Assembly: GCA_965198655.1 (NCBI GenBank)
Contig: OZ240668.1
Location: 62,001-126,000, forward strand
Direction: 5' to 3'
DNA: 64,000 nucleotides
From: Lichenicola sp965198655
Lineage (GTDB): Bacteria; Pseudomonadota; Alphaproteobacteria; Acetobacterales; Acetobacteraceae
The translations under genes and the position numbers were made by a program. The notes below the pieces were generated by a model. The model saw nothing but the letters and a program-made list of their open reading frames with translations. It ran no database searches and was not told the DNA's origin. Of the stretch, positions 44,416 through 52,760 are shown piece after piece; the stretch's first letter is position 1; each line of letters opens with the position of its first letter.

Positions 44416-45417
44416 ATGGCGGTGACCGGGCCGAGGATCGTCCGGGCTGCCGCCACGCAGCTGTCCCCGGTGCTGGAGAATGCGCACGGCACCGTGGAGA
44501 AGGTGATCGACACCATCGAGGCGGCTGCGCGGGACGGGGTCCGGTTCCTGGTGTTTCCGGAAACCTTCGTGCCGTACTACCCGTACTTCTCCTTCGTGCA
44601 GCCGCCGGCGCTGATGGGCCGCGAGCACATGCGGCTGTACGAGAACGCGCCCACCGTGCCCGGGCCCGTGGTCGATCTCGTGGCGCAGGCCGCTCGCCGG
44701 CACGAGATGGTGATCGTGCTCGGCGTGACCGAGCGCGACCATGGCTCGCTCTACAACGCGCAGCTGGTGTTCGATGCCACCGGCACGCTGCTCCTGCGCC
44801 GGCGCAAGATCACGCCGACCTTCCACGAGCGCATGGTCTGGGGTCAGGGCGACGGCGCCGGGCTCACGGTGGTGGCGAGCGCGGTCGGCCGCGTCGGCGC
44901 GCTCGCCTGCTGGGAGCACTACAACCCGCTCGCGCGCTACGCCCTGATGGCGCAGCACGAGGAGATCCACGCGAGCCAGTTCCCGGGCTCCCTGGTCGGT
45001 CCGATCTTTGCCGACCAGATGGAGGTCACGCTGCGCCACCACGCGCTGGAAAGCGCCTGCTTCGTGGTCAACGCCACCGGCTGGCTGACCGACGCGCAGA
45101 TCGCCGCCATCACGCCGGACGGCGGCCTGCAGCGGGCGCTGCGCGGCGGCTGCTGCACCGCCATCGTGTCGCCGGAAGGGGTGCACCTGGCACCGCCGCT
45201 GCGGGACGGCGAAGGCCTGCTGGTCGCCGATCTCGACATGAGCCTGATCGTCAAGCGCAAGCGCATGATGGACAGCGTCGGCCACTACGCGAGGCCCGAG
45301 CTGCTCCAGCTGATCCTGCGCGACGAGCCGACCCGGACGCTGCGCCGCGAACCCTCGCCGCCCCCGAAGGACCTTCATGAACCAGACGCTGTCGATCCCG
45401 ACGCCGCCTTCGCCTGA
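44416..45417 (+). CDS. Nitrilase, Nit6803/Sll0784-type
   Basis: Carbon-nitrogen hydrolase of 333 residues, converting nitriles to carboxylates (and possibly amides). The catalytic set is complete: E49 in FPETFVP, K131 in RRRKITPTFHERMVWGQGDG, C165 in ALACWEHYNPL. The FPETFVPYYPYFSFVQPP and ERDHGSLYNAQLVFD segments are of the Nit1 (cyanobacterial Nit6803) subgroup rather than plant or rhodococcal nitrilases. The 3' end overlaps the radical SAM gene by 41 bases, in another frame. The physiological nitrile is unknown. Confidence 0.94.
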   Translation: MAVTGPRIVRAAATQLSPVLENAHGTVEKVIDTIEAAARDGVRFLVFPETFVPYYPYFSFVQPPALMGREHMRLYENAPTVPGPVVDLVAQAARRHEMVIVLGVTERDHGSLYNAQLVFDATGTLLLRRRKITPTFHERMVWGQGDGAGLTVVASAVGRVGALACWEHYNPLARYALMAQHEEIHASQFPGSLVGPIFADQMEVTLRHHALESACFVVNATGWLTDAQIAAITPDGGLQRALRGGCCTAIVSPEGVHLAPPLRDGEGLLVADLDMSLIVKRKRMMDSVGHYARPELLQLILRDEPTRTLRREPSPPPKDLHEPDAVDPDAAFA

Positions 45418-46507
45418 GCACCTCCGCCTGCTGATCACCGACCTGCAGTCGCACGGCCTGCGCCTGGCGGACGGCCGGGCGGGTGCCGACGGACGCCGCG
45501 GCGGCGCCGGCCCCTCCGACCACAAGGCGGTCACCATCGCCGGCCAGACGCTGATGGTGCCGATCTATACCGGCAGCGCCGCGCACTCGCCGTTCGAGGC
45601 CGGCCTGCTCGACCGGCGCGGCGTCGCGCCGCTGAGCCGCGACGGCATGCTGGTCGGCGAGATCAGCTTCCCGTCCCAGCCGCGCTTCTACGCCCTGCAG
45701 ACGCTCGACGGCGTGCCGTACTGGAAGATCGCCGTGCTGCACGGCGCCGACGTCCTGGCGACCACCGTGCTGCAGAGCTGCATCCGGTATGCGGACCGCC
45801 GCGCCGCGTGCCAGTTCTGCGCCATCGGGCAGTCGCTCGCCGCCGGCCGGACGATCGCGCACAAGACGCCGGCGCAACTGGCCGAGGTCGCCCGCGCGGC
45901 GGTGCTGCTCGACGGCGTCCGCCACATGGTGATGACCACCGGCACCCCCAACCTCGACGACCGCGGCGCCGCCACGCTGTGCGACAGCGCGTTCGCGGTC
46001 AGGCAGGCGGTTCCGCTGCCGATCCAGGGCCAGTGCGAGCCGCCGCGCGACCCGGCCTGGTTCGAGCGCATGCGGGCCTCCGGCATCGACAGCCTCGGCA
46101 TGCATCTGGAGGCGGCGACCCAGGCGGTACGAGCGCGGATCATGCCGGGCAAGGCGACAATCCCGGTGGAGCGCTACCTGGAGGCGTTCGCCCGCGCGGT
46201 GCCGGTGTTCGGCCGCGGCCAGGTCAGCACCTACATCCTGGCCGGGCTGGGCGACACCGCCGCCGAGATCCTCGATCTGTGCACGCGGCTGGTGGCGCTC
46301 GGCGTGTATCCGTTCGTGGTGCCGTTCGTGCCCATCGTCGGCACCCCGCTCGAGCATCATCCGTCGCCCGACCCTGCCTTCATGCGCGAGGTCCTCCGCC
46401 CGCTCGGCCGGATGCTGGCGAACGCCGACCTGTTCGGGCGCGACATCAAGGCCGGATGCGGCAAGTGCGGCGCCTGCTCCTCGCTGTCCGCCTTCGAGGC
46501 GGCGTGA
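45377..46507 (+). CDS. Radical SAM protein, MSMEG_0568 family
   Basis: A 376-residue radical SAM enzyme of the Nit1 cluster. Its cluster cysteines are spaced differently from the classic C-x3-C-x2-C: C135, C145 and C148 (SCIRYADRRAACQFC), a C-x9-C-x2-C loop. A C-terminal CGKCGAC at about residue 363 could hold a second cluster or metal. MVMTTGTPNLDDRGA and IQGQCEPP lie in the barrel. The start overlaps the nitrilase by 41 bases; the stop is two bases before the GNAT gene. Substrate not known. Confidence 0.9.
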   Translation: MNQTLSIPTPPSPEHLRLLITDLQSHGLRLADGRAGADGRRGGAGPSDHKAVTIAGQTLMVPIYTGSAAHSPFEAGLLDRRGVAPLSRDGMLVGEISFPSQPRFYALQTLDGVPYWKIAVLHGADVLATTVLQSCIRYADRRAACQFCAIGQSLAAGRTIAHKTPAQLAEVARAAVLLDGVRHMVMTTGTPNLDDRGAATLCDSAFAVRQAVPLPIQGQCEPPRDPAWFERMRASGIDSLGMHLEAATQAVRARIMPGKATIPVERYLEAFARAVPVFGRGQVSTYILAGLGDTAAEILDLCTRLVALGVYPFVVPFVPIVGTPLEHHPSPDPAFMREVLRPLGRMLANADLFGRDIKAGCGKCGACSSLSAFEAA

Positions 46508-46509
46508 GC

Positions 46510-47094
46510 ATGCTGTCCGACCTGCCGCTCAGGCCGTTCCTGCCCGGCGAGTATCGCATCGCGCTCGCGAACGCGGCGTGGGAGCGGCGCGGGCATCACG
46601 CGCTGCGCCGCGCGGTGTTCTGCGACGAGCAGGCGATCTTCGACGGCGACGATCGCGACGAGATCGACCGCGTGGCGCAACCGATCGTCGCCTCCACCTG
46701 CATCCTGGGCGCGCCGCACCACGTCATCGGCGCGGTCCGCATCCACGAGGAGTCGCCCGGTCTGTGGTGGGGCTCGCGGCTGGCGGTGCATCGCGACCAC
46801 CGGCGCATCGGCCGCATCGGCGCCGAGCTGATCCGTCTCGCGGTCTCGACCGCGCACGCGCGCGGCTGCCACACCTTTCTCGCGCACGTGCAGGCGCAGA
46901 ACGCCCCGTTCTTCGCGCGCCTGCACTGGACCACGGAGGAGATCGTGCCGCTGCACGGCCGGCCGCACCACCGCATGATCGCCTCGCTGCCGCATTATCC
47001 GCCGCACGGCTGCGGCGAGGTCCGCTTCATCCGCTCGTCCGGCCCGATACGCCTCGATACGTCCGGCTCGGCACGCCTCGACGCGGCGGCCTGA
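46510..47094 (+). CDS. GNAT N-acetyltransferase, MSMEG_0567 family
   Basis: A 194-residue acetyltransferase-fold protein. RRAVFCDEQAIFDGDDRDEI is the typical start of this subgroup. The acetyl-CoA loop is RLAVHRDHRRIGRIGAELIR (the R/Q-x2-G-x-G/A region). AHVQAQNAPFFARLHWTTEE completes the fold. The last 20 residues include a short duplicated IRLDTSG/ARLDAA. ATG 46510 is chosen; GTG 46504, which overlaps the previous stop, adds two residues. The acceptor is unknown; in the cluster it may modify the nitrilase product. Confidence 0.88.
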   Translation: MLSDLPLRPFLPGEYRIALANAAWERRGHHALRRAVFCDEQAIFDGDDRDEIDRVAQPIVASTCILGAPHHVIGAVRIHEESPGLWWGSRLAVHRDHRRIGRIGAELIRLAVSTAHARGCHTFLAHVQAQNAPFFARLHWTTEEIVPLHGRPHHRMIASLPHYPPHGCGEVRFIRSSGPIRLDTSGSARLDAAA

Positions 47095-47098
47095 CGCG

Positions 47099-48115
47099 TT
47101 GGACGGTTCGCCCCATCCGCCGCCCGCCGCCGTGCCGCACCGGCAGTCCACGTTGGGGCAGTCCGCGCTGGAGGCGCTCGCGTCCGTGCTGCGCGAGGCG
47201 GCCGGGCTGGCGCACAAGGCCGACCTGGCGCCGCTGCTGCAGCGCCTGGAACTGTCCGGCGGGCCGGTGCGCGTCGGCGACGATTGTGCCGCCATCCCCG
47301 ACGGCGACGGCTGGCTCCTGTTCGCGATCGAGGGCTTCCTCGGCGGCTTCGTCCGCGCGCTGCCGTGGTTCGCCGGCTGGTGCGGCGTCATGGTCAACGC
47401 CAGCGACATCGCCGCCATGGGCGGCCGTCCGCTCGCGGTGGTGGACGCGCTGTGGAGCCGCGACCTCGACGCCGCCACGCCCCTGCTCGACGGCATGCGC
47501 GCCGCCTGCGCCGCCTACGGCATCCCGCTGGTCGGCGGCCATGGCAACACCCGCCATGACGGCGAGCAGCTCGCCGTCGCCATCCTCGGCCGCGCCGACG
47601 CCCTGCTGACCAGCTTCGATGCCCGGCCCGGCGAGTTGCTGCTGGCCGCGATCGACCTGCGCGGCGCCTATCACGAGCCGCATCCGTTCTGGGACGCCGC
47701 CACGCGCGGCGCCGACGGCGACCGGCTGCGCGGCGACCTCGAGCTGCTGCCGCGGATCGCCGAGGCCGGTCTCTGCCGCGCCGCCAAGGACATCAGCATG
47801 GCCGGGCTGGTCGGTACCGCCCTGATGCTGGCCGAGTGCTCCCGCGTCGGGCTGGAGATCGCGCCGGACCGGGTGCCCCGCCCGGACGGCGTGCCGCTGG
47901 CACGCTGGCTCGCCAGCTTCCCCAGCTACGGCTTCCTGCTGTCCGCGCGCCCTGCCGACGCCGCCGCGATCTGCGCGCTGTTCCAGGACCGCGACATCGC
48001 GTGCGCCGTCATCGGACGCTGCGTGCCGGGCAGCGCCGTCACGCTGGTGGACGGCGACGCGCGGGCGCTGTTCCAGGACCATGCCGAGACCCGCCTGATG
48101 GGATGCGGCGCATGA
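47099..48115 (+). CDS. AIR-synthase-related protein, sll0787 family
   Basis: A 338-residue ATP-binding protein of the PurM/ThiL/HypE superfamily. The dimer/ATP site shows VRVGDDCAAIPDGDGWLLFA, MVNASDIAAMGGRPLAVVDA and PLVGGHGNTRHD. Members phosphorylate or activate carbonyl/amide oxygens, so activation of an amide or acid by ATP is a reasonable guess. TTG 47099 is the first start; GTG 47132 is possible and would drop 11 residues. The gene overlaps the glycosyltransferase by four bases (ATGA). Confidence 0.86.
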   Translation: MDGSPHPPPAAVPHRQSTLGQSALEALASVLREAAGLAHKADLAPLLQRLELSGGPVRVGDDCAAIPDGDGWLLFAIEGFLGGFVRALPWFAGWCGVMVNASDIAAMGGRPLAVVDALWSRDLDAATPLLDGMRAACAAYGIPLVGGHGNTRHDGEQLAVAILGRADALLTSFDARPGELLLAAIDLRGAYHEPHPFWDAATRGADGDRLRGDLELLPRIAEAGLCRAAKDISMAGLVGTALMLAECSRVGLEIAPDRVPRPDGVPLARWLASFPSYGFLLSARPADAAAICALFQDRDIACAVIGRCVPGSAVTLVDGDARALFQDHAETRLMGCGA

Positions 48116-49278
48116 GCGCCGGCTCCCGGATCGCGGTCCTGACCCACTCCACCAACCCGCGCGGCGGCGTCGTGCACGCGATGCAGGTGGCCGAGGCGCT
48201 GCACGCGCGAGGCAGCCGCGTCACCCTGCTGGCGCCGGCCTTGCCCGGGCACGACTTCCCCCGGCGCCCGCGCTGCCCGGCCCGCCTGATCCCGGCCCTG
48301 CCGGTCCACGGCACCGCGGCGATGGTACGGACCCGGATCGCCGAGGTCGCCGGCTTTCTCGACGGCGCCGGGTTCGAGCTGTTCCATTCCCACGACTCGA
48401 TCACCGCCAACGCCCTGGCCGACCTCGCCGGGCACGGCCGCATCGACGGCTACGTCCGCACGGTGCATCACCTCGACCGCTTCGGTGACGCGCAGCTCGA
48501 CCGTTGGCAGGAGCGTGGCGTCCGCGCCGCCGCCGCCCTGTGCTGCGTCAGCCGGCACTGGCAGGACATCCTCCATGCCCGCTACGGACGCCGGCCGACG
48601 CTGGTCGGCAACGGCGTCGACACGCGGCACTTCTCGCCGGTGCCGGACGCAGGCGACGACGCGCTGCGCCGGCGGCTGGGCCTCGCGCGCGACGCCGCGG
48701 GCCCGGTGTTCCTCGCACTTGGCGGCATCGAGACGCGCAAGAACACGCTGTCGCTGCTGCGCGCCTTCCTGCATCTGCGGGCGACCCGTCCGGACGCCCG
48801 GCTGATCGTCGCCGGCGGTGCCAGCCTGCTCGATCACGGCGCCTATCGGAGCGCCTTCCACGCCGTCCTCGCCGAGGCCGATGCGGGCCGCTCGGTGATC
48901 CTGCCCGGCGTGATCGCCGACCGCGACATGCCGTCGCTCTACCGCCTCGCCGACGTGGTGGCGAGCGTGTCGCATGCGGAAGGCTTCGGCCTCTGCGCGC
49001 TGGAGGCGATGGCCACCGACCGCCCGGTGGTGCTGTCGGACATCCCCCCGTTCAACCAGCACTTCGCGCGCGACGAGGCGCTGTGGGCCGACCCGGACGA
49101 CGTGGCCAGCGTTGCGCGTGCCCTCGGCGACGCGCTGGACCCGCGCCGGCGCCGGACCGCCGCCGGCCGTGCGGTCGCGCGGCGCTTCGGCTGGGACGCG
49201 GTCGCGCGCAACCACCTGCCGGTCTACGCCCGCATGCACGACCGGCCGACGCAACGGGAGGTCGCCTGCGATGCCTGA
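48112..49278 (+). CDS. Glycosyltransferase, MSMEG_0565 family
   Basis: A 388-residue GT-B (family 4) enzyme. The N-terminus RIAVLTHSTNPRGGVVHAMQ is characteristic of the cluster's version. HSHDSITANAL and VGNGVDTRHFSP follow. The donor domain has LALGGIETRKNTLSLLRAFL and AEGFGLCALEAMATDRPVVL (E-x7-E). A dedicated glycosyltransferase in this cluster suggests that the end product is a glycosylated small molecule. It overlaps the MSMEG_0570 gene by eight bases. Confidence 0.9.
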   Translation: MSAGSRIAVLTHSTNPRGGVVHAMQVAEALHARGSRVTLLAPALPGHDFPRRPRCPARLIPALPVHGTAAMVRTRIAEVAGFLDGAGFELFHSHDSITANALADLAGHGRIDGYVRTVHHLDRFGDAQLDRWQERGVRAAAALCCVSRHWQDILHARYGRRPTLVGNGVDTRHFSPVPDAGDDALRRRLGLARDAAGPVFLALGGIETRKNTLSLLRAFLHLRATRPDARLIVAGGASLLDHGAYRSAFHAVLAEADAGRSVILPGVIADRDMPSLYRLADVVASVSHAEGFGLCALEAMATDRPVVLSDIPPFNQHFARDEALWADPDDVASVARALGDALDPRRRRTAAGRAVARRFGWDAVARNHLPVYARMHDRPTQREVACDA

Positions 49279-49561
49279 GATGCTGTTCGACATTGTCTGG
49301 CCCGACGGCACGCCGGCGCGGTGCTACTCGCCCTCGCTGGTCGTGAAGGAGCACCTGCAACCGGACACGCGGTACGGGCTGGGGGATTTCGTCGCCCGCG
49401 CCGGCGCGGCCCTCGATATCGCCAGCGAGCGGGTGCGGGCGAAGTTCGGCATGCCGTGCACGCGGGCGTTGGCCCAGAAGGCCGCGATCGAGCGGCGGGC
49501 GGCGGACTTCGCCACGGACGACACCGTCACCGTGCGCGGCTTCGACGAGAGCCCATCTTGA
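49271..49561 (+). CDS. MSMEG_0570 family nitrogen-starvation-response protein
   Basis: Small 96-residue protein with MPEMLFDIVWPDGTPARCYS, SLVVKEHLQPDTRYGLGDFV and a C-terminal DTVTVRGFDESPS. It fits the small conserved member of the Nit1-type cluster. Function unknown; the compact alpha/beta pattern has one conserved cysteine (ARCYSPS). Overlaps the glycosyltransferase gene before it and the oxidoreductase gene after it (TTGA). Confidence 0.86.
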   Translation: MPEMLFDIVWPDGTPARCYSPSLVVKEHLQPDTRYGLGDFVARAGAALDIASERVRAKFGMPCTRALAQKAAIERRAADFATDDTVTVRGFDESPS

Positions 49562-50835
49562 GCGACCATCCCATCCCTGTGCCCATCCCCGGGCACGTCC
49601 CGGTCGTCATCGTCGGCGGCGGGCAGGCCGGCCTGTCGATGAGCTGGATCCTGGCGGAGCGCGGCATCCGCCACCTCGTGCTGGAGGCGAACCGTCCGGG
49701 CCACGCCTGGGCGACCGAGCGCTGGGACACGTTCTGTCTGGTCACGCCGAACTGGCAATGCCGGCTGCCCGGCTTCCCCTACGACGGCGACGATCCGGAC
49801 GGCTTCATGCACCGCGACGAGATCGTCGACTACCTCGAGCGCTACGCCGCCAGCTTCGAGGCGCCACTGCGCTGCGGCGTGGCCGCACGGCAGCTCGACC
49901 GCATCGCCGGCGGCCGGTTCCGGCTCGACACCTCCGACGGCCCCGTCATCGCCGATCAGGTCGTGGTCGCCACCGGCGGCTACCACGACCCGATCGTGCC
50001 GCGCTGGGCCGGCGAGCTCGATCCCGGCCTGGTGCAGATCCACTCGTCGCAATACCGTACGCCGACGGCGCTGCCGGACGGGGCGGTGCTGGTGGTGGGC
50101 TCGGGCCAGTCCGGGGCGCAGATCGCCGAGGACCTGCATCTGGCCGGGCGCCAGGTGCATCTGTGCCTTGGCGACGCGCCGCGCGTGGCGCGTCGCTACC
50201 GCGGCCGCGACGTCGTCGCCTGGCTCGATCTGATGGGGTTCTACGACCTGCCGGTCGAGCGCCATCCGCTGAAGGAGCGGGTGCGCGACAACACCAATCA
50301 CTACGTTACCGGCCGCGATGGCGGCCGCGACATCGACCTGCGCCTGCGCGCCCGCGAGGGCATGAAGCTGTACGGCCGCTTCGAGCACGGTGCCGGCACG
50401 CAGTTCCGCTTCGGCGGCGGGGTGCGCGAGAAGCTCGATGCCGCCGACAAGGTGTCCGCCGACATCAAGCGCAGCATCGACCGCTTCATCGCCGAGCAAG
50501 GCGTGGCGGCCCCCGAGGAGCCGCCCTACCTGCCGGTCTGGACCCCGGGCCCGGACCGGCTGTCGCTTGACGCCGCTGCCAGGCGGATCCGCTCGATCGT
50601 CTGGTGCATCGGCTTCACCATGAACTTCCGCTGGATCGGTCCGGACGTGCTCGACGCGCGCGGCACGCCGATCCACCATCGCGGCGTCACCAACGAGCCC
50701 GGTCTCTACATGCTGGGCCTGCCCTGGATGCACAGCTGGGGCTCCGGCCGCTTCTCCGGAGTCGCCCGCGACGCCGCCTATCTCGCCGAGCGGATCGCCG
50801 CGCGCTGCCTGGCGGAGCCGTCCGATGCACGGTGA
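49558..50835 (+). CDS. Flavin-dependent oxidoreductase, MSMEG_0569 family
   Basis: A 425-residue FAD/NAD(P)H enzyme resembling flavoprotein monooxygenases. FAD motif VIVGGGQAGLSMSWILAERG is near the N-terminus, ATGGYHDP in the middle, and VLVVGSGQSGAQIAEDLHLA is the second dinucleotide-binding loop. GLYMLGLPWMHSWGSGRFSG is near the C-terminus. I start at TTG 49558, whose TTGA overlaps the previous stop. An N- or C-hydroxylation such as aldoxime formation would link it to nitriles, but that is inference. Confidence 0.9.
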   Translation: MSDHPIPVPIPGHVPVVIVGGGQAGLSMSWILAERGIRHLVLEANRPGHAWATERWDTFCLVTPNWQCRLPGFPYDGDDPDGFMHRDEIVDYLERYAASFEAPLRCGVAARQLDRIAGGRFRLDTSDGPVIADQVVVATGGYHDPIVPRWAGELDPGLVQIHSSQYRTPTALPDGAVLVVGSGQSGAQIAEDLHLAGRQVHLCLGDAPRVARRYRGRDVVAWLDLMGFYDLPVERHPLKERVRDNTNHYVTGRDGGRDIDLRLRAREGMKLYGRFEHGAGTQFRFGGGVREKLDAADKVSADIKRSIDRFIAEQGVAAPEEPPYLPVWTPGPDRLSLDAAARRIRSIVWCIGFTMNFRWIGPDVLDARGTPIHHRGVTNEPGLYMLGLPWMHSWGSGRFSGVARDAAYLAERIAARCLAEPSDAR

Positions 50836-52645
50836 GGCGGCGGCGGATGCCGGGGACGCCGCCGGCTGGATGCGGGCGGCCGCCGACATCGCCTGGGACC
50901 GCGCTCCGACGCGGGCGCTGCGGCTGCGCCCCGACGGCATGGCCGACTGGTTCCCGGACGGCACGCTGAACGTGTGTGCCAACGCCCTCGACCGCCACGT
51001 CGAGGCCGGACGCGGCGACCAGGTGGCCTTGATCTGGGACAGCCCGGTCACCGGCACGGTCGCGCGTTACAGCTTCGCGGCACTGCGCGATCGCGTCGCC
51101 CGTCTGGCCGGGGGCCTGCGCACGCTCGGGCTGTGCCCCGGCGATCGCGTGCTGATCAGCATGCCGCCCGTGCCCGAGGCGGTCATCGCCATGCTGGCGG
51201 CGGCACGCCTGGGTGCGGTGCACGTCGTCGTGTTCACCGGCCACGGCGCCGGCGAGCTCGCGGCGCGGATCGACGACACCAGCCCGAAGCTCGTCGTTTC
51301 CGCCAGTTGCGGCCATGCCGGCATCCGACGGATCTCCTGCCTGCCCGCCATGCAGGAGGCGCTCGCCACCGCGACGCACCGGCCTGCCGGCTGGGTGCTG
51401 CTCGACCGCAGGCCCTGCGCCAGGCGCCCGGCGCCGCGGTCGCCCGGCGTGGCGGTGACGGATTTCGCCAAGGCCGAGGCCGCCTCCCCGGTGGACCCGG
51501 TGGCGATGCCGGCGACGGCGCCGCTCTACGTCCTGCACAGCTCCGGCACCACCGGACACCCCAAGGGGGTGGTGCGCGATTGCGGCGGCTACGCGGTGGC
51601 GATGCAGCGCTCGATGCGGCTGGTGTATGGCATATCGCCTGGCGACGTGTTCTGCACCACCGCCGATCTCGGTTGGGTGGTCGGCCATTCCTATGCCGTG
51701 TACGGGCCGCTGATCGCGGGTTGCACCACCGTGCTCTACGAGGGCGGCATGACCGGCACGCCGGACGCCGGCGCGCTCTGGCGCCTGTGCGCCGCGCACC
51801 GCGTCGACACCCTGTTCACCAGCCCGAGCGCGCTCCGCGCCATCCGTGCGGTCGATCCCGCGTCCGCACTCGCGTCCGCGTACGACCTTTCTTGCCTGCG
51901 CGCCGTTTTCCTTGCCGGAGAACGGGCCGACGCCTCGATCGTGGCCTGGGCCGAGCGCGCGGTCCGTGTGCCGGTGCACGACCACTGGTGGCAGACCGAG
52001 ACCGGCTGGTGCATCGCTGGTCCGCGCGGCGTCGGACGACACGCGCGGCGACGGATCTCCGCCATGCCGGGCTTCGACCTTCGCTGTCTTGATGCGGACG
52101 GGTGCCAGCAGGCTGCGGACGAGCCCGGCGAGCTGGTGCTGCGACTGCCGCTGCCACCCGGCTGCCTCGCCGGGCTTTGGCGCGATCGAATGCGGATGCA
52201 GGCACTGTACCTGGACAAGTATCCTGGCTTTTTCAGGACCTTCGATTATGGCCGCATCGATGCCGCCGGCGACGTCATCCTGCTATCGCGCGTCGACGAC
52301 GTCATCAAGGTCGCAGGACGCCTGGTCGCCACCGGCACGATCGAGGATGTGCTGGCGGCGCATCCCGACGTCGCCGAGTGCGCCGTCGCCGCCTGCGACG
52401 ACCCGCTCCGCGGCCAACGGCCGATTGCCTACGTCGTGCCGAAGGACGGCCTGGATGCGGCCCGGTTGGAGACGTTCCGGTACGACTTGATTCAATCGGT
52501 GCACGAAGCCATCGGCACTTTTTGCGGGCTGCGTCAGGTCGTCCTCCGTGCAGCACTTCCTCGGACGCATTCGGGCAAGGTGCTGCGACGGAACCTCGCA
52601 GGTGACGCGGTTCACCATCGTGATGATGCGATCCCGCAACAGTGA
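50825..52645 (+). CDS. Acyl-CoA synthetase (AMP-forming), propionyl-CoA-synthetase-like
   Basis: Last gene of the operon, 606 residues. The adenylation signature is YVLHSSGTTGHPKGVVRD (about residues 236-253). HDHWWQTETGW is the A5-type motif of acetyl/propionyl-CoA synthetases. YGRIDAAGDVILLSRVDDVIKVAGR is the hinge region and RTHSGKVLRRN holds the catalytic lysine. The nitrilase product is a carboxylate, so activation to a CoA thioester or adenylate is an attractive next step. ATG 50825 overlaps the previous gene by 11 bases. AMP-binding enzymes appear in only some copies of this cluster as far as I recall. Confidence 0.9.
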   Translation: MHGEAAADAGDAAGWMRAAADIAWDRAPTRALRLRPDGMADWFPDGTLNVCANALDRHVEAGRGDQVALIWDSPVTGTVARYSFAALRDRVARLAGGLRTLGLCPGDRVLISMPPVPEAVIAMLAAARLGAVHVVVFTGHGAGELAARIDDTSPKLVVSASCGHAGIRRISCLPAMQEALATATHRPAGWVLLDRRPCARRPAPRSPGVAVTDFAKAEAASPVDPVAMPATAPLYVLHSSGTTGHPKGVVRDCGGYAVAMQRSMRLVYGISPGDVFCTTADLGWVVGHSYAVYGPLIAGCTTVLYEGGMTGTPDAGALWRLCAAHRVDTLFTSPSALRAIRAVDPASALASAYDLSCLRAVFLAGERADASIVAWAERAVRVPVHDHWWQTETGWCIAGPRGVGRHARRRISAMPGFDLRCLDADGCQQAADEPGELVLRLPLPPGCLAGLWRDRMRMQALYLDKYPGFFRTFDYGRIDAAGDVILLSRVDDVIKVAGRLVATGTIEDVLAAHPDVAECAVAACDDPLRGQRPIAYVVPKDGLDAARLETFRYDLIQSVHEAIGTFCGLRQVVLRAALPRTHSGKVLRRNLAGDAVHHRDDAIPQQ

Positions 52646-52760
52646 CGACGATCCTGGCCGTGTGCCTATAGATAGATTTGAAACACGAATGATATTCAGG
52701 TCATGTTGATATCGGTAAAATCATCTGCGGGATTTCATTGCGATCTGAGGAGTGGATTTG

